This document shows, piece by piece, positions 51,029 to 58,885 of a DNA stretch of 64,000 nt (its first letter is position 1; the number at the start of each line of letters is the position of its first letter). The stretch lies in IMG/VR virus record IMGVR_UViG_3300033150_002805, positions 1 through 64,000 of that record; one strand, 5' to 3'. This DNA comes from a virus. The notes under the pieces are model-generated. The model searched no databases, was not told where the DNA came from, and saw only the letters and a list, made by a program, of their open reading frames with translations. Both the position numbers and the translations under genes were made by a program.

Positions 51029-51433
51029 ATGCTAACCAAAAAACAAAAAAGCAAATTAGGTAAACAAAGCAAACGAAAAGGATTGGATGCAGAATTGGAA
51101 TCAGTCCGATTCTGGTCAAAAGAATTAGATATTAAAACTTTGAGAAGAACTCCAAAATCAGGGGGTTTTGCACTTGATTGGAAAGGAGATTTATTTGATA
51201 CTGGTAATTCTATTCTCAAAGATTTTATCATTGAACGTAAATATGGAAAACAAGTTCCAAAAAAAATAGAACAATGGATGGAAAAATTAAAGGATGAAGC
51301 CCAAGATAAAATGTATTTTTTAGAAGTATCTCGCCCTTACCAAGAAGTATATATCATATTAAGCAGAAAACAATTTGCAAGATTGCTTTATGAACTTCAA
51401 AATTATAGAAATTTGACAGAGAACAAATTTTAA
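51029..51433 (+). CDS. PD-(D/E)XK nuclease, Holliday junction resolvase-like
   Basis: 134 residues. KRKGLDAELE supplies the first Glu, GGFALDWKGDLF the Asp, and FIIERKYGK the ExK of a PD-(D/E)XK core. This size and layout fit phage Hjc-like Holliday junction resolvases that process branched DNA before packaging. Another restriction-like nuclease is possible. Confidence 0.6.
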   Translation: MLTKKQKSKLGKQSKRKGLDAELESVRFWSKELDIKTLRRTPKSGGFALDWKGDLFDTGNSILKDFIIERKYGKQVPKKIEQWMEKLKDEAQDKMYFLEVSRPYQEVYIILSRKQFARLLYELQNYRNLTENKF

Positions 51434-51440
51434 CATCAAT

Positions 51441-51683
51441 ATGCTTTTTACTTATCTTATTTTTTCTATTATCATTTTCTTTCCCATAATTATTTTACAA
51501 AAAATATTAGGGTTTTCTGTTAATGAATTATTGATTGCTGTTTTTATAACAGGAGTAGCGGTGGTAGTCTCAATTGAACATGGATTAAAAAAATGGCTGA
51601 AAATAATCTTAAGATCCTTCTTTATTAAAAATGATTACTCAAAAAGAAAATCTAAAAAACATGAAAAGGTGCCCAAGATTTAA
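51441..51683 (+). CDS. Two-helix membrane protein
   Basis: 80 residues. Two hydrophobic segments (LFTYLIFSIIIFFPIIIL and ELLIAVFITGVAVVVSI) and a basic tail. Could be a holin-like or superinfection membrane protein. No family recognised. Confidence 0.45.
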   Translation: MLFTYLIFSIIIFFPIIILQKILGFSVNELLIAVFITGVAVVVSIEHGLKKWLKIILRSFFIKNDYSKRKSKKHEKVPKI

Positions 51684-51915
51684 TTTCTGTAATATTCCGA
51701 AATGTCCACTTGATTTTTGGATGTCTAAACGAATAGAATTACCAGAGGATGAAAGATGTATTCTTATTTCTCCAAGAGGAAAACGAGTAAAAGGAAAAAT
51801 AAGAGGAAGTCTTAAAAGGTTAATAGGGAAATATGTTTGGAAACATAATCGGAATAGAAATATACCTCTTCCACCATGCTCATTTAAAATGAACGGGGCA
51901 AAGACCCAAAACTAG
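51661..51915 (+). CDS. Small Cys-rich basic protein
   Basis: 84 residues from the ATG at 51661. CPRFNFCNIPKCPLD gives a Cys-rich N-terminus and a basic helical middle (KRVKGKIRGSLKRLIGK). Overlaps the membrane gene. Possibly nucleic acid-binding. Confidence 0.45.
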   Translation: MKRCPRFNFCNIPKCPLDFWMSKRIELPEDERCILISPRGKRVKGKIRGSLKRLIGKYVWKHNRNRNIPLPPCSFKMNGAKTQN

Positions 51916-51921
51916 GCAAAT

Positions 51922-52158
51922 ATGACGTTTCAAAACAAGGTTAAGATATTTAAGAAATTAAGAAATTGTCCAGGAAAACTCCATTCATGGGTGGATAGCA
52001 ATGTAGGTATCATTCGTAAAGAAAATAAAAATATACCAAGTTATCTTTTGAATAATTTTAAACAGAAACAAATAAAAAAACGACCAAAATTAAAATGGTA
52101 TCAAAAATTATTGTTCTTTCTAAAAAACATTATAAATTCATTTAGAAAAAGGTCGTAA
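51922..52158 (+). CDS. Hypothetical basic protein
   Basis: 78 residues, strongly basic, ending FRKRS. No family recognised. Confidence 0.4.
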   Translation: MTFQNKVKIFKKLRNCPGKLHSWVDSNVGIIRKENKNIPSYLLNNFKQKQIKKRPKLKWYQKLLFFLKNIINSFRKRS

Positions 52159-52184
52159 TTCAAATAATATAATTAGATAATAAT

Positions 52185-52382
52185 ATGGAAAATAAATTTG
52201 GATATTGTATGAAATGCAAGCAGAAACGCGAAATTAGTAATCCGAAAGAAATCATAATGAAAAATAAAAGGAAAGCAATTCAAGGAACCTGTTTGATTTG
52301 TGGAAGCAAAATCTTTCGTATTTTAGGAAAAAAAGATGAAATTCATCAAGAAGAAACGACTGAAGAAATTTCTAATATTTAA
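52185..52382 (+). CDS. DUF5679-like zinc ribbon protein
   Basis: 65 residues. CMKCKQKREISNPKEIIMKN and GTCLICGSKIFRI match the DUF5679 zinc ribbon, frequent in Patescibacteria and phages. Function unknown. Confidence 0.65.
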   Translation: MENKFGYCMKCKQKREISNPKEIIMKNKRKAIQGTCLICGSKIFRILGKKDEIHQEETTEEISNI

Positions 52383-52391
52383 GTTTTCCTC

Positions 52392-52419
52392 TTGACAAGG
52401 TTTCTTGGAATGATAGAAT
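52392..52419 (+). promoter_or_regulatory. Sigma70-type promoter
   Basis: TTGACA at 52392-52397, 16-base spacer, TAGAAT at 52414-52419. It drives the HTH gene and probably the lysis genes downstream. Confidence 0.75.
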
Positions 52420-52446
52420 GAAAGTAGAATTAATTGATTAAAAAAT

Positions 52447-52677
52447 ATGAGTCCTAAAGGAATTTATGATCATGGAGGCCCCAGCGAAAAAATAATAAAA
52501 CAAATCCTTAAACATCGAATTCGAGGGTATAGTTTAAGAACGATTGGAAAAATGTTTCATTATTCAAGGCAACGAATTCATCAAATAATCAAAGAAAACA
52601 AACATGAGCCTAAGTTCAAAAATCTTTATAAGGAGATCGAATTAACCCAATCGTTTCTTCGTAGGAAGATAGAATAA
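52447..52677 (+). CDS. Helix-turn-helix DNA-binding protein
   Basis: 76 residues. GYSLRTIGKMFHYSRQRIHQIIK is a classical HTH near residue 30-52. Sigma-like region 4 or Xre-like. It immediately precedes the structured leader and holin gene, so it may regulate lysis. Confidence 0.6.
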   Translation: MSPKGIYDHGGPSEKIIKQILKHRIRGYSLRTIGKMFHYSRQRIHQIIKENKHEPKFKNLYKEIELTQSFLRRKIE

Positions 52678-52789
52678 AGAGGAGGAATGCGAGATTGTTA
52701 ATTTCGTAGAAATCCGCTTGAAATATATTAACATTGATATATCAAAAAAGTTGTTTTCTACGACAGTCTGGCTTCCTCCTCTATATTCT
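52671..52789 (+). promoter_or_regulatory. Long hairpin leader upstream of the holin gene
   Basis: AGAATAAAGAGGAGGAA 52671-52687 pairs with 52773-52789 over 17 positions with one mismatch, and TCGTAGAAA 52704-52712 pairs with TTTCTACGA 52755-52763. ATATAT 52723-52728 can pair with 52737-52742. The GAGGAGG Shine-Dalgarno-like sequence is inside the stem. It could be a lysis-timing switch. Confidence 0.55.
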
Positions 52790-52811
52790 CAAAAAAAAGT
52801 CAATCAAAACT

Positions 52812-53081
52812 ATGTATACATCAACTTTTCTCATCGCATTGGTAACGGGTATTACAGAAGTAATAAAACGTGCCTTTAAACTAAATAAAAGATATTTACC
52901 CTTGATTTCCTTGATTTTGGGAATAGGAATTGCATTCTTGGTTCAGAATGGTTTTGATTATACATCAAAAGAAACTATCTTATTCGGAATAATGATAGGA
53001 CTTTCATCATGTGGACTTTTTTCTGGGATTAAATCATTTATTTATGTTGCGGAAAAACTCAGCCAAAAAACTAAAAGATAA
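52812..53081 (+). CDS. Holin-like membrane protein
   Basis: 89 residues from the ATG at 52812. Three hydrophobic segments (FLIALVTGITEVI, LISLILGIGIAFLV, LFGIMIGLSSCGLFSGI) fit a class I-like holin. The gene lies directly before the lysozyme gene and overlaps its start, the normal lysis cassette order. An ATG 26 codons upstream is not needed. Confidence 0.6.
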   Translation: MYTSTFLIALVTGITEVIKRAFKLNKRYLPLISLILGIGIAFLVQNGFDYTSKETILFGIMIGLSSCGLFSGIKSFIYVAEKLSQKTKR

Positions 53082-53565
53082 GATTTTAGTTTTAGTAGTT
53101 TTAATTCTGCTTATCCCAATCCAAATCAGTAATTCTGAAATTTCCAAAATTCCAGAAACTAAGGGATTTATCATTAAAGAAAAAAATAGTTTGATTGCAA
53201 TGACTTCAATGGTTTCTGTTGAAAATCATTCATATAAAACTCTTAATAGTTTTGAACATAAAAAAGCCGTTGAAATTCTTTTAAAAGAGATAATAAAACG
53301 AGAAAGTGGTGGAAATCCTAAGGTGTGTAATTCAAATGGCTGTATTTATGGTCAAGGTCTTACTCAAATTATTCCCAGTAGTGTTGAATTTTGTGAAAAA
53401 GGTTTAAAGAAAGAAATAAATCCGTTCAATTCCGAAGATAATTTACTCTGTGCTCGTTATCTTTTAGAACATGGTGGAATATGGCATTGGGAAAAATATT
53501 CGGGTCCCTATGTTTCTCTCTTAAAAGATTTAAATTTATATGAGGAATTCTACTTACTTAATTAA
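53044..53565 (+). CDS. Lysozyme/transglycosylase-type endolysin with signal anchor
   Basis: 173 residues from the ATG at 53044. Residues about 12-30 are a hydrophobic signal or anchor (KILVLVVLILLIPIQIS). The catalytic part is IIKRESGGNPKV with Glu as the acid, GQGLTQIIPSS, and YSGPYVSLL, the SLT/lysozyme-like layout. It cuts peptidoglycan for lysis. Overlaps the holin gene. Confidence 0.75.
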   Translation: MLRKNSAKKLKDKILVLVVLILLIPIQISNSEISKIPETKGFIIKEKNSLIAMTSMVSVENHSYKTLNSFEHKKAVEILLKEIIKRESGGNPKVCNSNGCIYGQGLTQIIPSSVEFCEKGLKKEINPFNSEDNLLCARYLLEHGGIWHWEKYSGPYVSLLKDLNLYEEFYLLN

Positions 53566-53598
53566 AAAAGGTCGACAAATAAAAATAAAAATAAAAAT

Positions 53599-54144
53599 AT
53601 GAATTACAATCACTTATACTTATCAGCCAAATTCGCTGCTTATCTATTGCATAAAGGAATGCTTGATCCGTTAACTCTCGCTTACCAAGAATTCTTAGAA
53701 CGCCAGAATTTTCCATTTGAATTAAAGGAAAAGCGAATCGCAGTTCAAGCAGTATTTAAAGGACTTTGTGAACTTTACGCTTCTCGTGGTTTTAAAGAAG
53801 AAGATCTAATTTCTAGCAAAGAAATTTTGGAAGAAGCGAAGAAAATTGTGAAAGAAATCTGGAATAATGAACCTCAACTCTGGGAAAAGAAAGAAAAAAC
53901 AGAAAGTTCTCAATTAATTCAGAAAACAATTGAGAGTTTTAAGGAAAAACAAACCAAAACGAAAAAATCATATGTTCTTGATATCAAAGGTCGAGGAAAA
54001 GTGAAGGATTTTCATGCTACTTGTTTTGCTGATTCAAAAGAAGAAGCTTATAAATTGTTAACTGAAAAATTTCCTGCACTTAAGGAACAGAAAAAAGAAA
54101 TAGTAATCAAAACAATCAAAGAAAAAAATGGAGACGGCTTCTAA
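53599..54144 (+). CDS. Hypothetical protein with helical N-terminus
   Basis: 181 residues. N-terminal helical domain (SAKFAAYLLHKGMLDPLTLAY), Lys/Glu linker and a C-terminal strand-rich segment (GKVKDFHATCFADSKEEAYKLL). It overlaps the next gene by 17 bases. No family recognised. Confidence 0.5.
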   Translation: MNYNHLYLSAKFAAYLLHKGMLDPLTLAYQEFLERQNFPFELKEKRIAVQAVFKGLCELYASRGFKEEDLISSKEILEEAKKIVKEIWNNEPQLWEKKEKTESSQLIQKTIESFKEKQTKTKKSYVLDIKGRGKVKDFHATCFADSKEEAYKLLTEKFPALKEQKKEIVIKTIKEKNGDGF

Positions 54145-54601
54145 AAAAATATTAAATAGAGCTGAGGAATCAGGAATGATCACGAAAAAGAATTTCATAA
54201 AATTCAAAGGTACTGGTAAACATATAGTAAAATTCATAAGCGATAAGATAATTCATGGCACTAATTTCAAAACGGGAAAGCCAGAAGATAAAGTCAGTTA
54301 TGTATTTGAAGAAAATGGAAAGGAGAAATTATATGAAACAGCCATCTTTAAACAGGATCCCGAAACTGGTGAAAAGAGTTTAAGTCATTTTATTCAAAGT
54401 ATGGCTGAATTTGAGTATGGAGATTTACTTGAAATGGAATGGAAACCGATTCCTGGCACTCCTCGAGGCTTTATAGATATCAAAAAGGCTGAAACTTCGA
54501 AAAAAACGACAGATGACGAGATTCCAGTTATTGAAGAACCATTGATTGAATTTTCAAAAGAAGAAGATAATGAAATAAAATCCGAGGATATCTTTGAATG
54601 A
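54128..54601 (+). CDS. Possible OB-fold ssDNA-binding-like protein
   Basis: 157 residues. Strand-rich middle (KHIVKFISDKIIHGTNFKT, KVSYVFEENGKEKLYETAIF) and an acidic disordered tail ending KSEDIFE, like the acidic SSB tail (DDIPF). By eye only; a true OB fold is not shown. Confidence 0.35.
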   Translation: METASKKILNRAEESGMITKKNFIKFKGTGKHIVKFISDKIIHGTNFKTGKPEDKVSYVFEENGKEKLYETAIFKQDPETGEKSLSHFIQSMAEFEYGDLLEMEWKPIPGTPRGFIDIKKAETSKKTTDDEIPVIEEPLIEFSKEEDNEIKSEDIFE

Positions 54602-54834
54602 CAATAAGCCGCAAACTAGCTCAAAAATTTAATGGGTTTCCACTTTATCGTTTTAAAGTGGAAAGCAGAACCAAAGCAGGAAAATTTTATACCGTTGAAC
54701 TTTATCGAAATGGTAAATTTTTATGTGATTGTCCAGCAAATTGTTTCCAAAAGATAGAATGTTATCATATAAAGAAGGTGAAAAGTCAACTAAATTATGA
54801 TAAGCAAATCAAAATTAAGAAGAATTCAATATGA
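54598..54834 (+). CDS. SWIM-type zinc finger protein
   Basis: 78 residues. FLCDCPANCFQ.. and ECYHIKKV give a CxC...CxH pattern of SWIM-type zinc fingers. Starts four bases before the previous stop. Possibly DNA- or protein-binding. Confidence 0.55.
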   Translation: MTISRKLAQKFNGFPLYRFKVESRTKAGKFYTVELYRNGKFLCDCPANCFQKIECYHIKKVKSQLNYDKQIKIKKNSI

Positions 54835-54997
54835 AAAAAGCAAAGAAAGGATAAGACAAGAGTTTGGATTGAAAAATAAAAAAAGTTATGAGGATTACCT
54901 AATCCAAGCAGCAAAGAATGGTAATAAAGAATGTAAAGATTTTTTGGATCTCAATGGTTTTAGAAAAAGAAGATTGAGAAAAAGAACAAGGAAATAG
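54797..54997 (+). CDS. Hypothetical basic protein
   Basis: 66 residues, strongly basic at the C-terminus (RKRRLRKRTRK). Overlaps the SWIM gene. No family recognised. Confidence 0.4.
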   Translation: MISKSKLRRIQYEKSKERIRQEFGLKNKKSYEDYLIQAAKNGNKECKDFLDLNGFRKRRLRKRTRK

Positions 54998-55047
54998 TTT
55001 TACTACTATTTGATTAAGAGAAACATCAAATTTGGGGGAAAAAAGAT

Positions 55048-57192
55048 ATGTTCTGGTTCAAAAGAAAAAAATACGAAATAGCATTGGGAGCAGTCCCTGA
55101 ACCCTTTGATATTCGAGACCATAGAATTGAAGAAGTATTAAGAGCTTTCCCATCTTTTGATTGGGAGAAAGGATTTGATATTGAAGAAAAATTGGGAATT
55201 AAAATACCGATTAAAAATCAGGGAAGTTCAGGAAGTTGCGTTGGGCAGGCTTGGAGTTATTATGCAGGAATTTTAGAAGCGTTTGAAATTGGGATTTATA
55301 GGGAAAAATCAGCTCGTTGGATTTATTCTCAGATTTATTTACCGAATGGAGGAGCCTATCTGAGGCAAGGTGGAAAAATATTGACTAATCAGGGAGTAGT
55401 GCCAAGCGTTCTATTTCCAGACAAAAGAACTGAAATGGAAATGCGAGAGAGAAAAGACGCTACCAAAGATTTAGAAGCAATCGCTAAAGTCTATTTGAAA
55501 GAAAATTATTTATCAATTCCAGAAAGAAATATAGATGAAATTGCCTCAATTATGGCAATGAATAATGGTTTCGTTTCAGGAGTTAAGGACGACTTCACAC
55601 AATGGAATTCCGCCTTTCCTAAAATGGGAATTAAAGATGACAATGGACACGCTTTATATTTCTGCAAAGCCAGAAAAATAAATGGCAGAAAATATCTTGG
55701 ATTTATTAATTCCTGGGGATGTTATGATAAGAGGACAGAAATTTTAACTGATAAAGGATGGAAATCCTTTGAAAATTTAGACGGAACGGAAAAAGTTGCA
55801 ACATTAAATCCAGATATTCATGAATTAGAATATCAAAAAATTAAAAAGAAATTCATTTATGATTATGATGGGTATCTTTGGCATTATAAAGCAAGAGATA
55901 TTGATTTACTGATTACTCCAAATCATAAATTATATATTCAGCCAACACGTAGAAATAAATGGTTATTATTAGAAGCAGATAAGATATGGATTAAAGGATT
56001 TAGAATGAAAAAAAATGCTAAATGGCAAGGAAGAGAAAAAAGATATTATCAGATTGGTAAAAAGAAAATTCCAATGGATTTATGGCTTGAATTTTTAGGA
56101 TATTTTATTTCAGAAGGTCATATTTCTTTTAATAAATTTTGGCGAAAAGAAAGAATTAGAAAGAGGAAATATAAAGTAAAAGGAGAATTATTAAGAGATC
56201 CTAAGACTGGAAAGTTTATTCCTTCTCCAAAAAAAAAGAAAAAGATTATAAAAGAATGCTGGGTTAAAGAAAAACCTTATAAACAATTTACTTATATAAC
56301 TGGTATCAGTCAAAAGACAAAAAATTCAAAAATAGAAAAATGCCTTTCTCGATTACCTTGGAAATTTAGTTATTATAATCATACTTTTTCTACAAACAAT
56401 AAAGATTTATATTTAGAATTAAAACCATTAGGAAAAGCTCCTCAAAAATATATTCCTAACTATATTAAACAGTTATCATCAAGACAATTAAGAATATTTT
56501 TTAAAGCCTTAATGTTAGGAGATGGAAGTGGAAACCCTTTAAAAAAATGGACTTATTATACTTCCTCTAAAAGATTAGCAAATGATGTTCAGGAAATTCT
56601 ATTAAAAATGGGTTGGGCGGGAGATATTTCTTTTACTGATAGACGAGGAAGAAAAAATAAAAAAGGAATAACAAAATTTATTGAATATAGAATTGGAATT
56701 AAAACAAAAGAATTAACTCCAGGAAAAAAATGGAAACCTAAATTAGTTCCATATAAAGGAAAAGTTTATTGTATAGAAGTTCCAAATCATTTAATTTATG
56801 TTAGAAGAAATGGAAAAGCTGTTTGGAGTGGGAATTCAGACTGGGGAGACAAAGGATGGGGATGGTTAGGAGAAGAATGGATCAATGCTGGTAGATTTTT
56901 CAATCCAAAAACAATTATGGATTTACCATCAGAAGTAGAAAGAAAAATGGAGAAACCGCATTATATCTTTAACAACAATTTAAAATATGGAATGAAGAAT
57001 AATGAAGAAGTTAAAAAACTTCAAGAATGTCTGGCTTATGAAGAATGCTTCCTTTATCCAGAATTCACTGGTAATTTTTATGGATATACATTAAGAGCAG
57101 TTCGTTGCTATCAGGCTAAATATGGCATTGAACCTATTTCAGGATTTGTAGGACCAAAAACAAGGGCAATGTTGAATAAACACTTTGCCTAA
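55048..57192 (+). CDS. Papain-like cysteine protease with intein and C-terminal peptidoglycan-binding domain
   Basis: 714 residues; 342 after intein removal. The papain fold has Gln/Cys in NQGSSGSCVGQAWSYY near residue 57-72, His in GHALYF near 200, and the Asn motif INSWG at 220-224. The host sequence after excision is NSWGSDWGDKGWGW, the papain family motif. C-terminal residues about 645-714 (EVKKLQECLAY, GYTLRAVRCYQAKYGIEPISGFVGPKTRAML) are a PG_binding_1 domain. It may digest host cell wall protein or peptide cross-links, or act as an entry enzyme. It is the last large gene of the lysis block. Confidence 0.75.
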   Translation: MFWFKRKKYEIALGAVPEPFDIRDHRIEEVLRAFPSFDWEKGFDIEEKLGIKIPIKNQGSSGSCVGQAWSYYAGILEAFEIGIYREKSARWIYSQIYLPNGGAYLRQGGKILTNQGVVPSVLFPDKRTEMEMRERKDATKDLEAIAKVYLKENYLSIPERNIDEIASIMAMNNGFVSGVKDDFTQWNSAFPKMGIKDDNGHALYFCKARKINGRKYLGFINSWGCYDKRTEILTDKGWKSFENLDGTEKVATLNPDIHELEYQKIKKKFIYDYDGYLWHYKARDIDLLITPNHKLYIQPTRRNKWLLLEADKIWIKGFRMKKNAKWQGREKRYYQIGKKKIPMDLWLEFLGYFISEGHISFNKFWRKERIRKRKYKVKGELLRDPKTGKFIPSPKKKKKIIKECWVKEKPYKQFTYITGISQKTKNSKIEKCLSRLPWKFSYYNHTFSTNNKDLYLELKPLGKAPQKYIPNYIKQLSSRQLRIFFKALMLGDGSGNPLKKWTYYTSSKRLANDVQEILLKMGWAGDISFTDRRGRKNKKGITKFIEYRIGIKTKELTPGKKWKPKLVPYKGKVYCIEVPNHLIYVRRNGKAVWSGNSDWGDKGWGWLGEEWINAGRFFNPKTIMDLPSEVERKMEKPHYIFNNNLKYGMKNNEEVKKLQECLAYEECFLYPEFTGNFYGYTLRAVRCYQAKYGIEPISGFVGPKTRAMLNKHFA
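55720..56835 (+). mobile_element. Intein with LAGLIDADG endonuclease in the papain active site
   Basis: 372 residues (225-596 of the precursor). It begins with Cys (CYDKRTEILTDKGWKSF, block A) and ends YCIEVPNHLIYVRRNGKAVWSGN with a final Asn, followed by Ser as the +1 residue. The endonuclease motifs are LGYFISEGH and KALMLGDGSG. The insertion is directly inside the conserved NSWG motif, so splicing is required to create the protease active site. Confidence 0.85.
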
Positions 57193-57269
57193 TGCCCAAA
57201 GGAATTTAATGAAATTTCTTAAATTAATAATCCAAATAATATAAAATAACCTTAATACTCAATTAAACA

Positions 57270-57485
57270 ATGATTAAATATTTTTGTGATAAATGTGGTG
57301 AAGAGATAAAACAAGGTTCAGATTCTGGACATTTTGTTTATCTTTCAAAAGAGATTGCACTTGATCCAAAGACTAAACGATTAAGTTCTGGATTAAAATC
57401 TCGGGAATTTCAATTATGCGAAAAACATGGTAAAGAAATTTTGGAATTCATTCAGAATAAAGATAAAAAATTAAAGGTCGAATAA
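57270..57485 (+). CDS. Small zinc-binding protein
   Basis: 71 residues. CDKCGEEIKQ near residue 6 and LCEKH near 50. Zinc-finger-like. No family recognised. Confidence 0.5.
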   Translation: MIKYFCDKCGEEIKQGSDSGHFVYLSKEIALDPKTKRLSSGLKSREFQLCEKHGKEILEFIQNKDKKLKVE

Positions 57486-57513
57486 TTTTAAAATAAAGAG
57501 ATTCCTATATAAT

Positions 57514-57978
57514 TTGGGCTATCCTAAACGATCCACTCTGGGACGTGTATCTTGTCGTCCTAAAGAATTTGATTCAGATATTTTCCCAAGACCAAACTTT
57601 AAATGTAATGAAGATTGTCCCTATTATATATTCTGTAAAATGGAAGTAAGCAAAACAACTTTACAAGATAGAATAAGAAAACTAAGACTTTCATTGCAAA
57701 GACCATATCATCTATTTTCTGCTATGGAAAATGGAGATATTTATTTAGTTTTTGAAAATGACAAGGGAGAAAGAATTTCTTTTCGGGAAAAGACAATCGC
57801 TGGCTGTGTTAAAAAAGCCGAAGATTATTTAGAAGCATCAAAAATTAGAGCTGGGCAGCAAAAAAAATTGGAAGAAAAGAAGGAAATAGAAAAAGAAAAA
57901 ACAGATGAAAAGATAAAGGTAGAAACAAATATTCGTGATGATAGAGGAAAAAAATTCTCAGATTCAGATTCAGATTAG
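57514..57978 (+). CDS. Hypothetical protein with TTG start
   Basis: 154 residues. Has CNEDCPYYIFC (Cys cluster) near residue 34, a middle part (LYLVFENDKGERISFREKT) and a Lys/Glu-rich tail ending in SDSDSD. A TTG at 57514 is the only visible start. No family recognised. Confidence 0.4.
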   Translation: MGYPKRSTLGRVSCRPKEFDSDIFPRPNFKCNEDCPYYIFCKMEVSKTTLQDRIRKLRLSLQRPYHLFSAMENGDIYLVFENDKGERISFREKTIAGCVKKAEDYLEASKIRAGQQKKLEEKKEIEKEKTDEKIKVETNIRDDRGKKFSDSDSD

Positions 57979-58045
57979 AATTTATTGATATATTTCACTT
58001 GGGTTAGTCTTAGTATTGTCTTAAAACTTTTTTTTGAGTAAGAAA

Positions 58046-58076
58046 AGAGCTTCTTCGAGGAAGAGGCTCTTTTTTG
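58046..58076 (+). terminator. Rho-independent terminator of the lysis/early block
   Basis: AAGAGC followed by TTCTTC, and GAAGA with GGCTCTT, form a stem of about 12 pairs followed by TTTTT. It lies between the plus-strand block and the minus-strand anchor genes, next to a palindrome copy. Confidence 0.7.
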
Positions 58077-58088
58077 AACCTGGGTTCA
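58075..58088. repeat. Copy of the TGAACCYNGGTTCA palindrome after the terminator
   Basis: TGAACCTGGGTTCA, adjacent to the terminator between convergent gene blocks. Confidence 0.7.
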
Positions 58089-58110
58089 CTTGAATTATTC
58101 TAAATAAAAT

Positions 58111-58257
58111 CTAATCTTTTGTCAGAAAACATTGATTTAAACCATATAAAATAAGAATTACTCCTAAAGCAACTTTAATACTAAAAACATCTGCTACAAG
58201 AAAAAGTCCAACAACTGCAAGTAAGAATTTATAAACAAATGATAGAAAAGATTTCAT
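58111..58257 (-). CDS. Small two-helix membrane protein
   Basis: 48 residues with two hydrophobic segments (FLLAVVGLFLVADVF, VALGVILILYGL). Minus-strand, next to the coiled-coil lysis-like genes. Could be a holin-like or spanin-like protein. Confidence 0.45.
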   Translation of the reverse strand: MKSFLSFVYKFLLAVVGLFLVADVFSIKVALGVILILYGLNQCFLTKD

Positions 58258-58315
58258 AATTCCATGTCAACCGAATGGTTAACATAGTTAATTCTTATTA
58301 TCGACCTTTGATAGT

Positions 58316-58516
58316 TTATTTTGATTCCTCTTTTTTCAGTTCTTCGTTTTCTTTAATCAATTCATTAAGCATTTCAATTTTTCCTTTCAATTCCGTTATC
58401 TCAGAAGCAAGTTGATTTCTGATATTTTCAGTATTTTGGAATTGCTGAAGTTTTTGTTGAAGTTTAGTCCGAAGAATCTCTTGTTTTTGTTTTAATTTTT
58501 CCTTTAAATTCTCCAT
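58316..58516 (-). CDS. Coiled-coil protein
   Basis: 66 residues, almost entirely coiled coil (QKQEILRTKLQQKLQQFQN). Minus-strand downstream of the XhlA-like gene. No domain recognised. Confidence 0.45.
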   Translation of the reverse strand: MENLKEKLKQKQEILRTKLQQKLQQFQNTENIRNQLASEITELKGKIEMLNELIKENEELKKEESK

Positions 58517-58552
58517 TATTTCAAAATATCAAATATTAAATATTTGTCAAAT

Positions 58553-58831
58553 TTAGTCAGTCAAAAGAAAAACAATTAAACCTGTCATAATAGAAAGTAA
58601 AGCACCAATAACTAAAGAAAAAAGCCAAGTTGGACGTCTATTTAAACTATTTTCTATTTTACTCAAAACTGTTTTTGACTCCTCAAATTCTTTTTTAAGC
58701 CAACAAAGATCTTTCTTTATTTTAGCCATTTCAATTTTAACCCCTCCCAATTCCTCATTGATTACACTCAAACGATATTCCATCTGATTTAATATTTCAT
58801 TTTTTTGTTTATTTAAGTAACTTCCAGACAT
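58553..58831 (-). CDS. XhlA-like hemolysin/holin helper protein
   Basis: 92 residues. Coiled-coil N-terminus (VINEELGGVKIEMAKIKKDLCWL) and one C-terminal membrane helix (WLFSLVIGALLSIMTGLIVFLL). This is the layout of XhlA-type haemolysin proteins of Gram-positive phages. Located immediately after the giant fibre gene. Confidence 0.5.
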   Translation of the reverse strand: MSGSYLNKQKNEILNQMEYRLSVINEELGGVKIEMAKIKKDLCWLKKEFEESKTVLSKIENSLNRRPTWLFSLVIGALLSIMTGLIVFLLTD

Positions 58832-58885
58832 ATTTAATTATTTTAATCTATCAAAGATTAAGGGTCAAGATTTCTTTTCTTCTCA

